Assembly (NCBI GenBank): GCA_021234155.1
Contig: JAJEKV010000005.1
Span: 7,432,216 to 7,496,215 of the forward strand
Length of the DNA: 64,000 bases
Source: Isoetes taiwanensis
Lineage: Eukaryota > Streptophyta > Lycopodiopsida > Isoetales > Isoetaceae
Reading direction: 5' to 3'
Shown piece after piece: positions 1 through 11,457 of the stretch. Below the pieces are notes generated by a model. The model searched no databases, was not told where the DNA came from, and saw nothing but the letters and a program-made list of their open reading frames with translations. How positions within the stretch are numbered: the stretch's first letter is position 1; every line of letters starts with the position of its first letter. The translations under genes and the position numbers were made by a program.

Positions 1-2100
1 CAGGTCTCGGGCATCCGGTGAATGGCAAGGCAAAGGATTTACAGGGCTGCAGGCGAAATGTTGAAATGGGGTGGCCCATCCGTGGTAGGGCCCCCGACGG
101 TGATCATCAACCGTGCTCGAGCGAGGGGCTCCCCGTGAGTGGATGGTTAGTAAGGTTGTTCCCGCGCATAAAGCCGGTAATAAGGATGAGCCGCGACCAC
201 CGGATGATTATGGTAAGCTCGCCGTTTGCAAAGCTCCCGGCGGGGTGGTGGAGAAGAAACTCACTAAGTGGGCCGAGGAGGAGGGGGGGTGGGCAATTGG
301 CCGCGGGGCTTTTCGCCCGACTCACTCCACCTACCGACCATATCTTCACTTTGAGAGTTTTGATGGAGGCAAGCCGAATGCGCCCGTGACTTGTATTGTT
401 TGCTTTTGTAGATTTTAAGATCTGCATATGATACCGCCCCTAGAGACATCTTTGTGGCGAGGGTTGCAAGACTTGCGAGTTCCACAGGGAGTTGCGGGAA
501 TGGGGTGCACCAGCTTTATGATGGGATTCATGCCGCACCGCCTTATGAAGATCGGGCGGTAGCTAGCACTATGGGAGTTAAGCGGGGTTGCCCGTTGTCT
601 CCAACGCTTTTGGGTTGTACATTGATAGCTTGGAGACGTGGATGCGGCACCATGGGGAGCCGGGGTGCAATTATCCGAGGCGACCTCTCGTGAGCCGGTT
701 GCTATATCGCGGATGATGTAGCTTTGCTAGCCCACACGGCCAGCGGTATGCGGCGAAGATTTGGATGCCCTCGGGGTTACGTGGGGCAACGGGAATGACA
801 AAGAACTTGCACAAAACTAAGCTTCTCGCGATCCTGTCCTCGCAACACCCTATCCCGGAGTTATATTACGAGGGGGCGGAAGTGGAGATGGTGCGAGCTT
901 CAAGTATCCGGGAATTGATTTCACTACTAACATGCCGTGGGATGAGTGTGTGGAGAGGAGAGCCGCGGTCAGGGGCTGGAAGGCTTTATATGCAAAGGCA
1001 AAACGCCGTGTTGCCGGATAGATCTCTCGTGGATCGGGCGAGGAGAGCACACCCGCTTAGGGCTTTGGTCGAGGTCTTTGCTGCTATATGGGGTGGAGGT
1101 TTGGGGCCCAAAGCAGCTTAGCAAAAACACGGGGATAGGTTGGAAAGGGTGCGAAAGCTTTCTTGACATATAGCTTGGGAGTGAAGGACACCGCACCGTG
1201 ACAGATTTTTGTTGTATGAGACGGGGTTCGCCTTTACAAACGATTCGCTATCGCGCAGCATCTTACTTGCTTCCATAAGGTGGATGGGATGGATGAGTAT
1301 CGCTTGCCCCCACAGCCGTGTTGTTAACGCAGGGGCCCCCAGCCGAAAGAGGGTATGGCACGAGCAATCGTAAGGGATGGTTTAGGAGGTGGTCTATGGA
1401 TTACCAAATGATGGTGGCAATCGCGTCCCGATCGATGCGCAGAATGGGCAATTGGATGCGGGCTATCTTTGCCACCCCCGTGGGATGCCTCTACTCTTGC
1501 AAAGCCCAAGACGAGCACTATCACGCCAGATTAATCCCGCCTTGAGCATGGACCCCATCCGGTGCCAGAAAGCACACATCTCTGTGAAGAAACGGAGAGC
1601 TATTGCTGCCATAAGGACGGGTTCCCATTACCTCGGAATTGAGACAGTCATTTGGGGGTGAATGGCGCACCGATCCCCGTGGAGGAGAGGATATGCCGTG
1701 TTGTGAGATGCACGTGATAGAGGATGAGCACCATGCCCTCCAGCCCGCCCGGATATGCCCATGTCCGAAAGCGAAGGCACACCGATCTTAGATGCTCACA
1801 CACCGCTACATCGCTTACTCGCATCACCTATGGTAGCCTTGACCGGGAGCTTACATCCCCGCAGATTTGGCCGTCGGACTTGCTCTTCAGGGGCATGGTA
1901 TTTGAGAGCCTACTATTAGGGTTTTTCCTCCCAAGTGGGGGTTTTTTCATCCCGGTAGTAGGGTTCTACTGTACAGTTACATTGTTTGTTTTTGGTGTTG
2001 GGGTTTTTGGCTTTTTTGCCTGTTCTCTGCATGTACCGTCTCATAGGCCTCTGGCCTCCGTGGACGTTAAAATAAACTTCCTTCCTTCCTTCCTTCCTTC
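1..2100 (+). mobile_element. Degenerate LINE (non-LTR retrotransposon), reverse transcriptase remnants
   Basis: The stretch is GC-richer than its surroundings and carries frameshifted pieces of a LINE reverse transcriptase. Positions 113-418 read as the N-terminal RT region (VVPAHKAGNKDEP, then a DDYGKLAV block, then EKKLTKWAEE and GRGAFRPTHST). Around 570-600 there is GVKRGCPLSPTL, and near 710-730 the catalytic-type ADDVALLA. Near 790-830 is an NLHKTKLLA-like segment. Frames change repeatedly and stops are frequent, so it cannot code. The 3' end carries GTGGACGTTAAAATAAA followed by (TTCC)n at 2084-2101, a microsatellite tail like those of some LINE clades. The left end runs off the window. 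RT assignment rests on these motifs; the clade is not determined. Confidence 0.8.
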
Positions 2101-2111
2101 CAACTTTAAAA

Positions 2112-2690
2112 TTTGTTATTGTTGTAGCTCTGCTGCTGCATTTGCATGCTGCATTCGGCTTGCCATGAGTTGCTTCTCTGCAATGAGAGATGTTTGTAGC
2201 TGTTTTGCCTTAAGGCTCTCTGAGACAAGCTGTTTTTAGACAATTCCTTAATGTTGACATATGTTATAAGCAGAAACGAATAAGTAATATTACATATCAA
2301 ATGCTTGCCTTTGTATTGTAATCATCTCGCTCAGATATTTGTTGTAGCAATCTCTGATGGATGTACAGATGAGAACTAACTACAGAGTACCTCAATCTCC
2401 GATAGAAATGCTTTGGCCTCCTCATTCTTAGCCTTCAGGGTTTCACTTAGCTCAAGAATTGCCCTGGCATGACAACAGGATTTTATATCGCAAAAATAGT
2501 TGGATGCTAAATTTTCTCGCTATGAACCATACCTATTTGAAGCATCAAATCTTTGCCTCAATTCAGCAATCTCTGCTTCTGCAGCTGCAAGCCGTTATTG
2601 GCAAGTAGCCTCAGCTTCATTTGCCGCCTTCACACGCAACTCCAAACTATGTTCATCCAGTGCTTCCTTTAACCGTTCCACCTGTGCACG
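2112..2690 (-). pseudogene. HUB1/BRE1-like E3 ubiquitin ligase exon remnants
   Basis: Four exon-like blocks lie in order on the minus strand: about 2690-2526 (VERLKEALDEHSLELRVKAA, continuing with AEAEIAELRQRFDAS), 2464-2391 (LSETLKAKNEEAKAFLSEIE before a GT donor), about 2360-2309 (RLLQQISERDDYNTK) and 2229-2112 (LVSESLKAKQLQTSLIAEKQ). In content and order these match the coiled-coil middle of plant HUB1/HUB2 (BRE1-like) ligases, which monoubiquitinate histone H2B; that match is from memory. An in-frame stop replaces a likely Gln codon in the first block, and neither the N-terminal part nor the C-terminal RING is present. The intron between blocks 3 and 4 seems to use a GC donor. It is a broken fragment, possibly carried by the Helitron that ends at 3839, and cut on its downstream side by the LINE ending near 2100. 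Confidence 0.68.
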
Positions 2691-2869
2691 CGCTGGGCAT
2701 TCTGCTTGCCGACATATGTATTTCAAAAATCATGCTCAAACGTTGGCTAGTATACCTGGGAAGCCTTGGCAATGCTCTGGCGGATGGCATAGATCTGGGA
2801 GGTATGGCCACCTCCATGAACCCTAATCCGCATGTCCACATTGGCAAAGCATCCTAAAATAACCCTAAA

Positions 2870-3260
2870 GTGAAACATCTCGATGCTTGCATGTATGGCT
2901 TATTAAAAGGAAATAGAGGAATAAAAATAAAAGGGGGTAAACCATTGGGGATATGGAATTTAGACAATAAAAATGCGGAGTGCACTCTAGATATACTGAT
3001 TAGTATGCCTCGCACAATACGCCCATGAAATCATATGAAAACCATGCCAAAAAGCAGATAAAATCACAAAAAAAACCCCCTGTTATAATGCTAGATATTC
3101 AATGCATGATTTTGTAAAAAGTGAGTGTAGGATGCGTATGTTCAACAATGATTGACAAGTTTTGCTTGATGTAATTTGATGCCATTTGATTCTTATTCAT
3201 AGTTTTGTGCTATATACTTTCAAGATGTTCACAATCATTTTCATGGTTTGAGCTTGGAGA
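2870..3260. other. AT-rich stretch without a recognisable gene
   Basis: Lies between the HUB1-like fragment and the helicase remnant. I see only AT-rich sequence and short homopolymers. It is probably interior Helitron DNA. Confidence 0.4.
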
Positions 3261-3375
3261 TAATTGTTTGAAAACAACAAACAATTACAAGTACTCTCAC
3301 GCAATATATTTCTAGCTTATGTTATCGTCCACAGAGACCAATTGGCCTATGGGACCGAAACAAAAAGAGAGCAAC

Positions 3376-3745
3376 AAGCGTATTACTGTCGGCAACGGCA
3401 AGCGGACTGCACATTCAAGGTTCAAGATACCGATAAACATCGACTACCAGTATTCAAAGCATGCAAAGTTAATAAGAGTGACTCGCATGATTATATTGGA
3501 TGAGGCCCAAATGATGCATAACATGTTTATGAAGCATAGAAAGCTCTGTAACGTTATGTCATGTGCAGATTATTTGGGGGACTCGTTGTTGTCTCGAGAG
3601 GCGATTTTTGCCAGGTTCCACCTATAGTTCCACGAGGAAATCGACCCAATCTGTGGATGCTCCCTTGAAGTACACCTACATAGAGGATCATGTTGAGAAA
3701 CATAAGCTCACCATAAATATACGTGTAATGAACAATAATTACTAA
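3376..3745 (+). pseudogene. Decayed Helitron PIF1-like helicase (RepHel) fragment
   Basis: Three adjoining segments in three different frames carry the conserved motif series of Helitron-encoded PIF1-family helicases. The first (3388-3540) has RTAHSRFKIPINI followed by the Walker-B-like MIILDEAQMMHNMF. The second (about 3582-3660) has VVVSRGDFCQVPPIVPRG, the helicase motif III region. The third (about 3674-3735) has VEKHKLTINIRV. The Rep domain and the helicase N and C termini are absent, and at least two frameshifts are needed, so it cannot act. It lies about 95 nt upstream of a Helitron 3' terminus, as expected for the remains of an autonomous element. Confidence 0.85.
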
Positions 3746-3809
3746 AGAGAATCGAAAGTTGCACAAATAGACGTTAAAGGCCAAGTAGAAACACAAGGTT
3801 AGGACATTA

Positions 3810-3839
3810 GCCCAGCAATGTCGGGCACACGTTTACTAG
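3810..3839 (+). mobile_element. Helitron 3' terminus (hairpin plus CTAG)
   Basis: An imperfect hairpin GCCCAGCAATGTCGGGC at 3810-3826 is followed by ACACGTTTACTAG ending at 3839 and a T at 3840. This is the Helitron 3' signature: a short GC-rich hairpin about 10 nt before CTRR, with insertion next to T. The 5' end of this element was not found; it may have been lost to the LINE at 1-2100. The helicase remnant just upstream belongs to it by position. Confidence 0.8.
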
Positions 3840-3852
3840 TAATCTCTAAATA

Positions 3853-4325
3853 GGGGTTAATAGACCTCAACACTCGCTGGCATATGTGCTATCCATAAAA
3901 GGGTGCTGGCATATTTTTATGCAGAGTTCTATATCTCAATAAAATACCTATCATAGCCTAGTAAAGGGATCAACTGTGATGGTAATTAGAATGTTTACAT
4001 TCTTGAATTTATACAATACAAGAATGATCTGATGACCTATGCAAATCTGCTGACCATGTGATAAAAGTGATGCAAGATAAGCTCATTAAGCGCAGGCAAA
4101 TGTCTATGCAGTTGCATTTTTTCTCCATGTATTCTTTAAGCTATTTTCAGCTGGCAAGCCAAGAAGCACAATGGGTAAAAAGCAGAGAGCTGAAAATCCC
4201 AATGTACCCTTTGGCCCTTGCTCTGATACCATTAACACGCTAACATGGTATTGATTGGCTATAGGTACGGGATTTTCTTCCCATTGTTCTTTTTGCTTTG
4301 TAGATTGGATTTGGCTAAGAATGAT
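3853..4325. repeat. Dispersed repeat, copy 1 (partner at 29258-29718)
   Basis: About 470 bp closely similar to 29258-29718. It starts near TTAATAGACCTCAACACTC and ends near TTGGATTTGGCTAAG. The right end of both copies looks like a pyrimidine tract, then TTTGCTTTGTAG, then an open stretch, so it may be a duplicated intron-exon border. No known element was recognised. Confidence 0.75.
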
Positions 4326-4629
4326 GGAGAAACGGAAGAGTTCACGACCATGATATTTTTAAGGTGGTTGCAAAAGGGACTGAAAAGAACCAATACAAAT
4401 CATAACCGTCATGATAGCTAGTTTGCTTTTTTGAATACTTCTGCTGCTTTGAATATTCAGATTGAACATAACAAGTGATGAAAATTGATCTGATCTGAAT
4501 CCTTGTTAAATATATGAATATGGAATCTATCCCAACATATTTTCATGTCAATCGTGTGTACCTTAATGCTTATAAATTGAGGCTGATGTTAGCTGAAATT
4601 TCGTGAAACAGTATGCTTTATTGCATGCA

Positions 4630-6939
4630 TACTGGTGGCAGTTTTCGGCGTGCCTGAGCTCGTTGGAAAGCTCGTGGAGTGTTTCTTTCAGTGGTGTTTA
4701 AAATTTTCAGAAGTTACTCTTTTGTGGGGGACGGTAGAGCTCTGAAATCTCGGCCCCTTCTAGTGGAGATGGCAAAAGCAACTCGTAGTCCTTCCAAGCG
4801 CCTCTCTGGTAATCCTAATGGAATACAGGGCAATGGTGGAAGAGAATATGCTCAAGATTCTCCAAAGATTAGCATTCGAGATGTCCATAAACTGGCTCGT
4901 GAAGGTGCTCCTTCTTCTCCTAAGAATTTGGTATCATTAGTGGCAGTTGGATCTCAGGCGCAGGAGAGGCAAGCTTCTATGCACCTCAATCCGTTGGCAT
5001 TGCCTCATGCTCCTGTTTCTTCCAGTAGCGTATGTGTACCGAGTTCAACCGAGGCAGCAACTTCTGCTCTCTCCTCTTCTCAACTTGGTATTCCAGCATC
5101 TGACAGTACGTCTCATGATTCTAGAGGCAGTGTGGTACAAGTGACCCTGGAAAGTTCTTCTGGAATGTTGGTACCTCCAAAGGCACCTCCAACACATGTT
5201 GTAAGTTCTTCAGAACATATGAGATTAGTAGCTCCTGCTCAAAAGAATGCGACACAGGTTGCATCCCCAACAGATATTGGGAGTCTCTCAAATGAAGGAG
5301 GCCCTTCTAAACAAAAAGAACATCCAATGCACGTTGGAGGTTCCTCAAGGCAGGAGGAGTTTCCCCCTCTTCCCTCGAACAAGCCTAGGATACCTTTTTC
5401 TTCAACCACACCGCATGTCTCGACCTCTACACCTTGGAGGTCTTCTGACACAGTGGCAAGGGTTACAGGTGTCCGCTTCTCTGAGTGGCTATGTAAAGGT
5501 GTGTCATCTCCAGCCACCTCATTTCGAGTCTCAGAGGGCATTGCCACCATGGTGGACAATAATAAGAAAGAAGTTGCATCTTATCTTCAGCAGTTGCAGG
5601 CCAAGCAGGACTCCATCGATAGTTTACCACCAGCCGAAATTTTTTATGAGGTTCAGGAGTGAAGGTCAACCTTTGAGCGTTTTGGGGCCCCTGTGGTGCA
5701 GATCAGTCATGAGACTCACCTCGTCATGTGGAGCAATTAGTTGCATGCTCTGTTATTTGTTACTTCACTGGCCCCTTCTTGGATCTGAAGCACGTGGGAT
5801 CTTGGTTATCTGGGCATCTACACAAATTAGGGCTTCCTGCGTATCAATATATCAAGCTCGTGGCCACAGATCAACATTGTTTTCTCCTGATGTTTGAGTC
5901 TCCTGAGCCGGTGGCTCAGCTCATAGAACGAGGTGTTGATCCTTTGTGGAAACATTTCTTGTTGTATCAACAATATGTTCCTGGCTCCTTTCCAGGTAAG
6001 CCAGATGCCTTACGTGCCCCATTCTGGATGCTGAGTTCATTTCCGCCATTGCTAGTGAGATTGGGCTTTACCTGCAACATGCTATAACCAATGGCATTAC
6101 TAAGATTTGTGTAGCACGCCCCATTCATCGTGCCCTGCCTCAGACAATTGTTGTTCAAAGTGGACCCATGTTCTTTCCATTCAAGCTACGATTGTTAAAT
6201 GGCCCAGAGCTGGCTCTCATGTTCCCTGAGGCCCCTCTCTTTGCTCAGTATCGTAAGTCTTATCAGCAGGCTCCTCCAGTTGTCGCTGCCACAAATCCTA
6301 CTCCTAGCTCTGCTCCTTCCTCAATGGATGTCTCTCGTCCCCCTGTGACTTCCTCTACATCTATTCCAGCTGCTGGTCCCACGCCTCTGCTGCTGGATCA
6401 ACAGAGGCAAAGGTTGGATGAAATTCAGAGGTCGCAAGAGCAAGTTGAAGAGGTTTGTGGGCAATACATGGACATTGATCATCGTGGTGCCCACCCTCCA
6501 CCTAAACATCCACCTGCTCTTCATCAACCTCGAAAGTTAGCTAAGGGTTGTAACACTTCTGCATCCCAGCTCTCCTCAGCACTTGCTATACATGATTCTG
6601 CTCCTTCTGTTGCATCTGGTCGCTTTGCTCCACTCCAGTGGGCTGACTTGGTTGAAGATAATACTGTTTCGTCGAAGGTCCAAGTTACATCTTCAAACTC
6701 TCCTGAGATTCCAGTAGTCACATCGGATTTGACGCCGTTACAGGTTCAATGTGGTTAGCATCTTAAGCAGAGCCTTCTCTCCTTTTACTTATCTAGTATG
6801 GAGTAAGCACATGGTGTTGCAGGCTCGTGTTCCAACAGCCCCCTCTTGTGCTTATACAACTAGATGAGAAATATTCATTTTGTACTTATTCTTCCTGAGT
6901 AATAAACTTTTTTGTTCGTCCTTCAAAAAAAAAAAAAAA
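4630..6939 (+). mobile_element. LINE with ORF1 and poly-A tail, ORF2 missing
   Basis: An ORF1-like coding stretch is followed by a 3' untranslated region with AATAAA-like signals near 6899 and a poly-A run at 6926-6939. No reverse transcriptase is present, so the element is internally deleted or a retrocopy of an ORF1-only transcript. The 3' end (GTAATAAAC, then TTCGTCCTTCAAAAA) resembles that of the LINE piece at 11458-12245, so they are probably one family. The left border is uncertain; a weak possible target duplication is ATGCTT near 4611 and 6940. Confidence 0.65.
4769..6758 (+). pseudogene. LINE ORF1 (gag-like) protein, interrupted
   Basis: The first open segment runs to 5662 and is rich in Ser, Pro and Thr (low-complexity linker), including a FPPLPSNKPR-type motif typical of plant LINE ORF1 N-terminal regions. 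I favour the Met near 4769 because the sequence before it looks untranslated. A stop at 5660-5662 and frame changes follow. The middle part (about 5680-6160) reads in changing frames as the conserved ORF1 domain, ending ICVARPIHRALPQTIVVQSG. The segment 6168-6758 continues with FPFKLRLLNGPELALMFPEA and a Pro/Ser/Gln-rich tail with APLQWADLVED. No zinc knuckle was seen. The protein is predicted to bind element RNA. The call rests on overall layout and the poly-A tail, not on a catalytic motif. Confidence 0.5.
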
Positions 6940-8883
6940 TGCTTCAATGTCATCCTTGACAATGATTATGGAATTAGGAATATAGTTTTATTTTGTTATA
7001 TGATAACATTGATGTTGTAGACCACCATCTCGGACTTAATGGTTCTTGTATGGCCAGATAAGGCAGCAAAGGAATTGACCAATGCTGATGTTTGCGCTAG
7101 TATAGAGTAGTTCAAGCCGTTTTTTTTTTTTTTCTTCTTCTTCTTTTAAGCAGTTCAATATAGAGATGTAGATGTATTTCCTTATACAAAAAGTTCTCAT
7201 ATGCAAACTACAATAATATTCAATATGTTGCAAAATGTGTAGCTGGAAGATGCTATGCTTGATGACTGGAAAATTGGTACAATATCATCAGAAAATTTGC
7301 GATATATTAGTAAGAAGGACCTACTCTTCCTAGTCCACATCTTCTTTGCAAGACTTGGCTACTATATTTCTGCATTTGGTCATAGCTTGATATTCGTCTA
7401 TCACACCCTTTTATGACATTTGATAAGAAAACAAGTGCATCCTATATAGAACAACCATTAAGTGAGCAAGTACATGTGACATTTCATGATCAATATAAGG
7501 AACAAAATGTGCATCCAACTACCTAAAATTGAGAGCATATCTTCTATTGGAATACAACATATCTCTTGCATAGGTGGGTTGCCTAATGCATAGTTTGTCA
7601 GACAACACATATGCATCCTGCAATGGGAAAGCTAAGATTGGAAAAACTTTCCAAGCAGATTATTATAGCTGCTGTCCTATATTGATTATCTGTATAGCAT
7701 TTTATAAGGTATATCACTACCTATATAAGGCAGATGAATTTCTGTTCACACAAAAAGGATATTAAATCTTGGCTGAGAGCAGCTCCTGCGGTCGACACAT
7801 GCGCTTATATTGCATTTTCAAATTCAAAGAAAAAGAAAAAACCCATGGATGCCAAGTTTTTGTTCTTATCTACTTTGAATGACTCCGCCCGTCAAATGCT
7901 CTACTTTCCACTTCCTCCAGCGATCTCTGCTCTCACACATCGCTGCCATAGCTCAGGTACTGATATAGAAATAGAATAGTCGTTGGATTCAGGCATTTGC
8001 AATAGATTGCCGGATCTGCCATAGCTGGACGATCCGATGGAGCCCTCTATCTCCATTTCTTCCCACTGCACGAGTTCCGGCGCCGGATCTAAAAGGGGGA
8101 TTGTAAGGTATGTAGAGAGTTGAAACTCTGGGATTTGTGCTTTCTCAGAACAAACACTGCCTGGTTTTCTGTGATTTAACAGAACAAACTCTGGTTGGGC
8201 ATTTAAAAACCAGTCTCTGTCTTGCTTGGCAGCACAAAATCATGGGGAGATTTGAAGATCCGGGCAAAATGCCCCTTCTTCCGCCATATGAGCTTGGACG
8301 CTTCCATTACCACATTCTCACCTTGCTCTCTCATTCGCAGCTTATATTATCTAGCTCAAAAAACCTACCTTGGATAAATATAGACAGACTCGTTGCACAA
8401 AATAGGGCTTTCCTACAACATTGCTACCATAAATACTGCATTGCGGTCATCCTCCGTTACAGCTTCTGTAGCTGCTCATAGTCTTTAAATCGGGTTGCTT
8501 CAAAGTGTATGCCAAGATGCTTCACGACAGTTTCGTCCTATTTCGGTAATCGCTCTGATTTTGTTCTTCAATATTGAAAAAGTAGATTTGTCCTAAGAAC
8601 AGATTAATTCGTGGTTTTCCTTCTGCAACGCATGTAAAGAGATGTATCTTGCATCCCTGCATATGACATTGTGAGATATGATTCTACATGTTTAATTTTC
8701 CTTTTCCTTTCACCATTTCCAGTACTAAAATTATGATATACATATAGATTGCATACTCTGCTATGCATATAGATTGCATACTCTGCTATTTTTGCTTTAA
8801 ACAAAAGCAACTGGAAGATTGTTGGGCAATGATAACATAAGGAGAAGTACAAGCCTTAGTTGCCAGTGTTATTCTCTTAAAGT
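6940..8883. other. Intergenic stretch, no supported gene
   Basis: AT-rich sequence with a poly-T plus (CTT)n run at 7121-7147. At 8000-8110 a more GC-rich patch contains TCTGCCATAGCTGG, a motif that recurs elsewhere in the window. Short open frames here have no recognisable motifs. A 26-nt unit (CATATAGATTGCATACTCTG-type) is repeated in tandem at 8741-8790. Confidence 0.5.
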
Positions 8884-9352
8884 TGTCCTATACGAATAGC
8901 CTATGATATGGCAATAAACATTGTATGACCATTGTATTATATCAGAAAAAAAATGTTCAATGGCCTCTGAGGCGGTTAAGGCACCTCCTAAGGAGGCTAT
9001 GCCAATGCAAATAAGGCATAGAAGCAGGCGGCCATGGCCGACGGCAAATCGGCCGGGCTGTACAATGATAAATTAAGATGTACATAGAATAGTTAGGTGA
9101 TTTTTTGGAGGAGGAAGAATCCAGATCTAAGAGGTCGTTTTGAACGGGAGTCTGATATTTTAACTTTGAAGTTTCATTATCAAATAGACTATGGTTTACA
9201 TTATTGCCAATACTAATGTCGATGCATATTGAGCATAATATATATAGATGATTGGAGTCTTCATTGGCCATGTGAGTGTATATTGAACATTGAGATAAAA
9301 TATTTATCTAAGTTCATAGAGTAGCTCTGTGATACTTAGTTATTCTCTAACA
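8884..9352 (+). repeat. Copia 5' LTR
   Basis: 469 bp with TG...CA ends, matching the 3' LTR at 13403-13601 plus 15969-16253. It holds the uninterrupted site CTGTACAA/TGATAAATT at 9065/9066 that the Helitron hit in the 3' LTR. Confidence 0.9.
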
Positions 9353-9401
9353 TTGGTATCAGAACAGGACATATCTAAGCAGGATCTAATAAAAGCAGAC
9401 T

Positions 9402-10187
9402 GTGAATATGTCCAGTCGGTTTGGTGCAAGCTTGTTGAGCACAATTGAGGTGTTCAAAGGTGGAGCAGGCTTTCAAGTCTGGAAGCACTCGATTAAGCAC
9501 ATTCTTGAGGTTGAGGATTTGTGGGATCTTGTTGATCCAGAGGGAGAAAATGCAGACTTGAACACACTATCCAGGTCTGCTAGTTCAGTAAATGTTGCAA
9601 CTAATCCTGACAATGATAGTACAGGTGAAGCCAGCATTGCAAGAGCAACTCAAGCTGTCGGGGCATCAAGGTCACTATATGCAAAGATCAAAGAAGCTCA
9701 GGGGATCATTTCGTGCAAGGCGAGTCCTACAATTAGGCTCAAACTTAGAAATAAGGCACCCAGGGAGATGTGGTTATTCCTACTTAAACATTATGAAGAG
9801 AAAACCTCTTCTCAAATTGACCTTCTGGAAAAGGAACTTAGAGGGTTAAGACTGCCAGATGATGGAGATGTTTCCACTTTCATTAATGACTTTGATAATA
9901 TTATAGCTGACCTGGAGGGAGCAGGAGTTATTGTGTCTGATAGAAGTCAGGTTCTCCAAATCAGTAGAGCGATTGTTGACAATGGTCAGCTAGCCTTGTT
10001 CATAAGGAATATGAGTAAGACACGTGAGGAAGCAGAAAATGTGCTCAATACAGAATATGAACAACGTAAAATAACCAAAGGAGTTGATGAATCTGCTGAG
10101 ATATTGTATGCTGGAAAGGGCAAAGGTAATTGCTTCTATTATAAAGAAGCTGGGCATTTCAAGAATGAATGCCCAAAACTCAAATGA
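9402..10187 (+). pseudogene. Copia gag polyprotein
   Basis: An open frame of 261 codons starting 50 nt after the 5' LTR. The N-terminal part has FQVWKHSIKHILEVEDLWDL, the plant Copia gag pattern; the middle has MWLFLLKHYEEKT and LEKELRGLRLPDDGDVSTF. At the C terminus a CCHC zinc knuckle has lost its second Cys (CFYYKEAGHFKNEC). A second, intact knuckle (CFNCGGKGHVAAKC) lies just beyond the stop at 10185-10187, so the frame is prematurely closed. Gag packages element RNA in virus-like particles; here it is broken and protease does not follow. Confidence 0.85.
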
Positions 10188-10257
10188 AATGAGATTAAGT
10201 GCTTTAATTGTGGAGGTAAGGGTCATGTAGCAGCAAAGTGCTCATCACCAAGGGACT

Positions 10258-11455
10258 ATGTTCGAGGCAAGGATAAAAATCCTAGAGCAGGAAGAAACAA
10301 TACATCCAGAGGCGCAGAGGAGGAAGGATAGGTCGAAAGAAGTCTTAGAACTGATCCACACTGATCTGTGTAGACCATTGAATGTGAAAAGCAGAAGCAA
10401 CAAGAGGTATTTCATTTCATTCATAGATGACTACAACAGAATGTGCACTTGTTACTGTCTTGCAAGGAAGTCAGAAGCCCTAGTGGCACTCAAGCTTTTT
10501 GTGGCTATGGTAGAAAGAGAAACAGGAAAAAAGGTGAAATGCATTCGCTCTGATCGAGGTGAAGAATACATGTCAAGCAAGTTTAAACATTTCTGTAATA
10601 CTAATGGAATTCAAAGACAATTGACATGCAGGCATACTCCTCAGTAGAATGGTGTAGCTGAACGACGAAACAGAACAATCATGGATGCAGTCAGGACAAT
10701 GATAAAGCATAATGGCTTGCCAAACAACCTATAGGAAAAAGCTTTGAGGACTGCCACGATGATCCAGAACAAACTGCCATCAGCAGCACTAGAAGGTAAT
10801 GTACCACAAAGACTCTGGACTAATTCTGATGATGATTTGAATTTTGATATATGAAGAACGTATGGATGCTTAGCATATAGTCATGTGCCCACTGAGCTCA
10901 GAAAGAAATTAGATGATAAGGCAGAAATTGGATTCTTAGTTGGTTATGACAGAGAATCAAAAGGATACAGAATATTTAATCCAGAGACTAAGCAGATTGT
11001 TATCAGCCGAGATGTGATATTTGACGAGAACGTTCTATACAAGCACAGATATCCAAAAGGGCCAGCTAAGAATCTAGTGCAGAAAACTGAAAAACGAGTG
11101 CATTTTGATGTTAATGATGAGTATTGTGATAACAGCTCTGCCTTGCATAATAACAGTGCAAAAGGTAATGACAGTTCTGCAGTACGAAACAACAGCTCGC
11201 ATGATGAGCAAGAGAATGAAAGTATGGAGAAAACTGAAAATGATAATAGCAGTGATGATGATGCCAGTGAAATTGATCAGAAAAATGCTGAGATACCAGA
11301 ATCTAAAAGGAAAAGAACAAATGCAGAAAAGTTGCTTGAGGATCTAAGGATCAATGTAAATGATTATGGCAGAAATGAATATAGCAAAAGCAAAAGAATA
11401 GAACAACTGGAGAATACACACGATCATATCCTAGCATATTCTAGAAAAAGTTGCT
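10258..11455 (+). pseudogene. Copia integrase, N-terminally deleted
   Basis: The frame opens inside the integrase core. HTDLCRPL carries the first catalytic Asp region, and FISFIDDYNRM and IRSDRGEEYMS carry the second Asp. A stop at 10645-10647 is followed by NGVAERRNRTI with the catalytic Glu. Two more stops occur by 10855. 10885-11455 is the integrase C-terminal region (GFLVGYDRESKGYRIFNPET) and a Ser/Asn/Asp-rich linker. The HHCC zinc domain and the whole protease are missing between gag and this segment, implying an internal deletion. Confidence 0.88.
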
Positions 11456-11457
11456 GA

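Noticed and set aside
4679-4768. The upstream Met at 4679 as the ORF1 start
   Set aside because: The added residues are not low-complexity like the rest and look like untranslated leader; the Met near 4769 is equally in frame and simpler.
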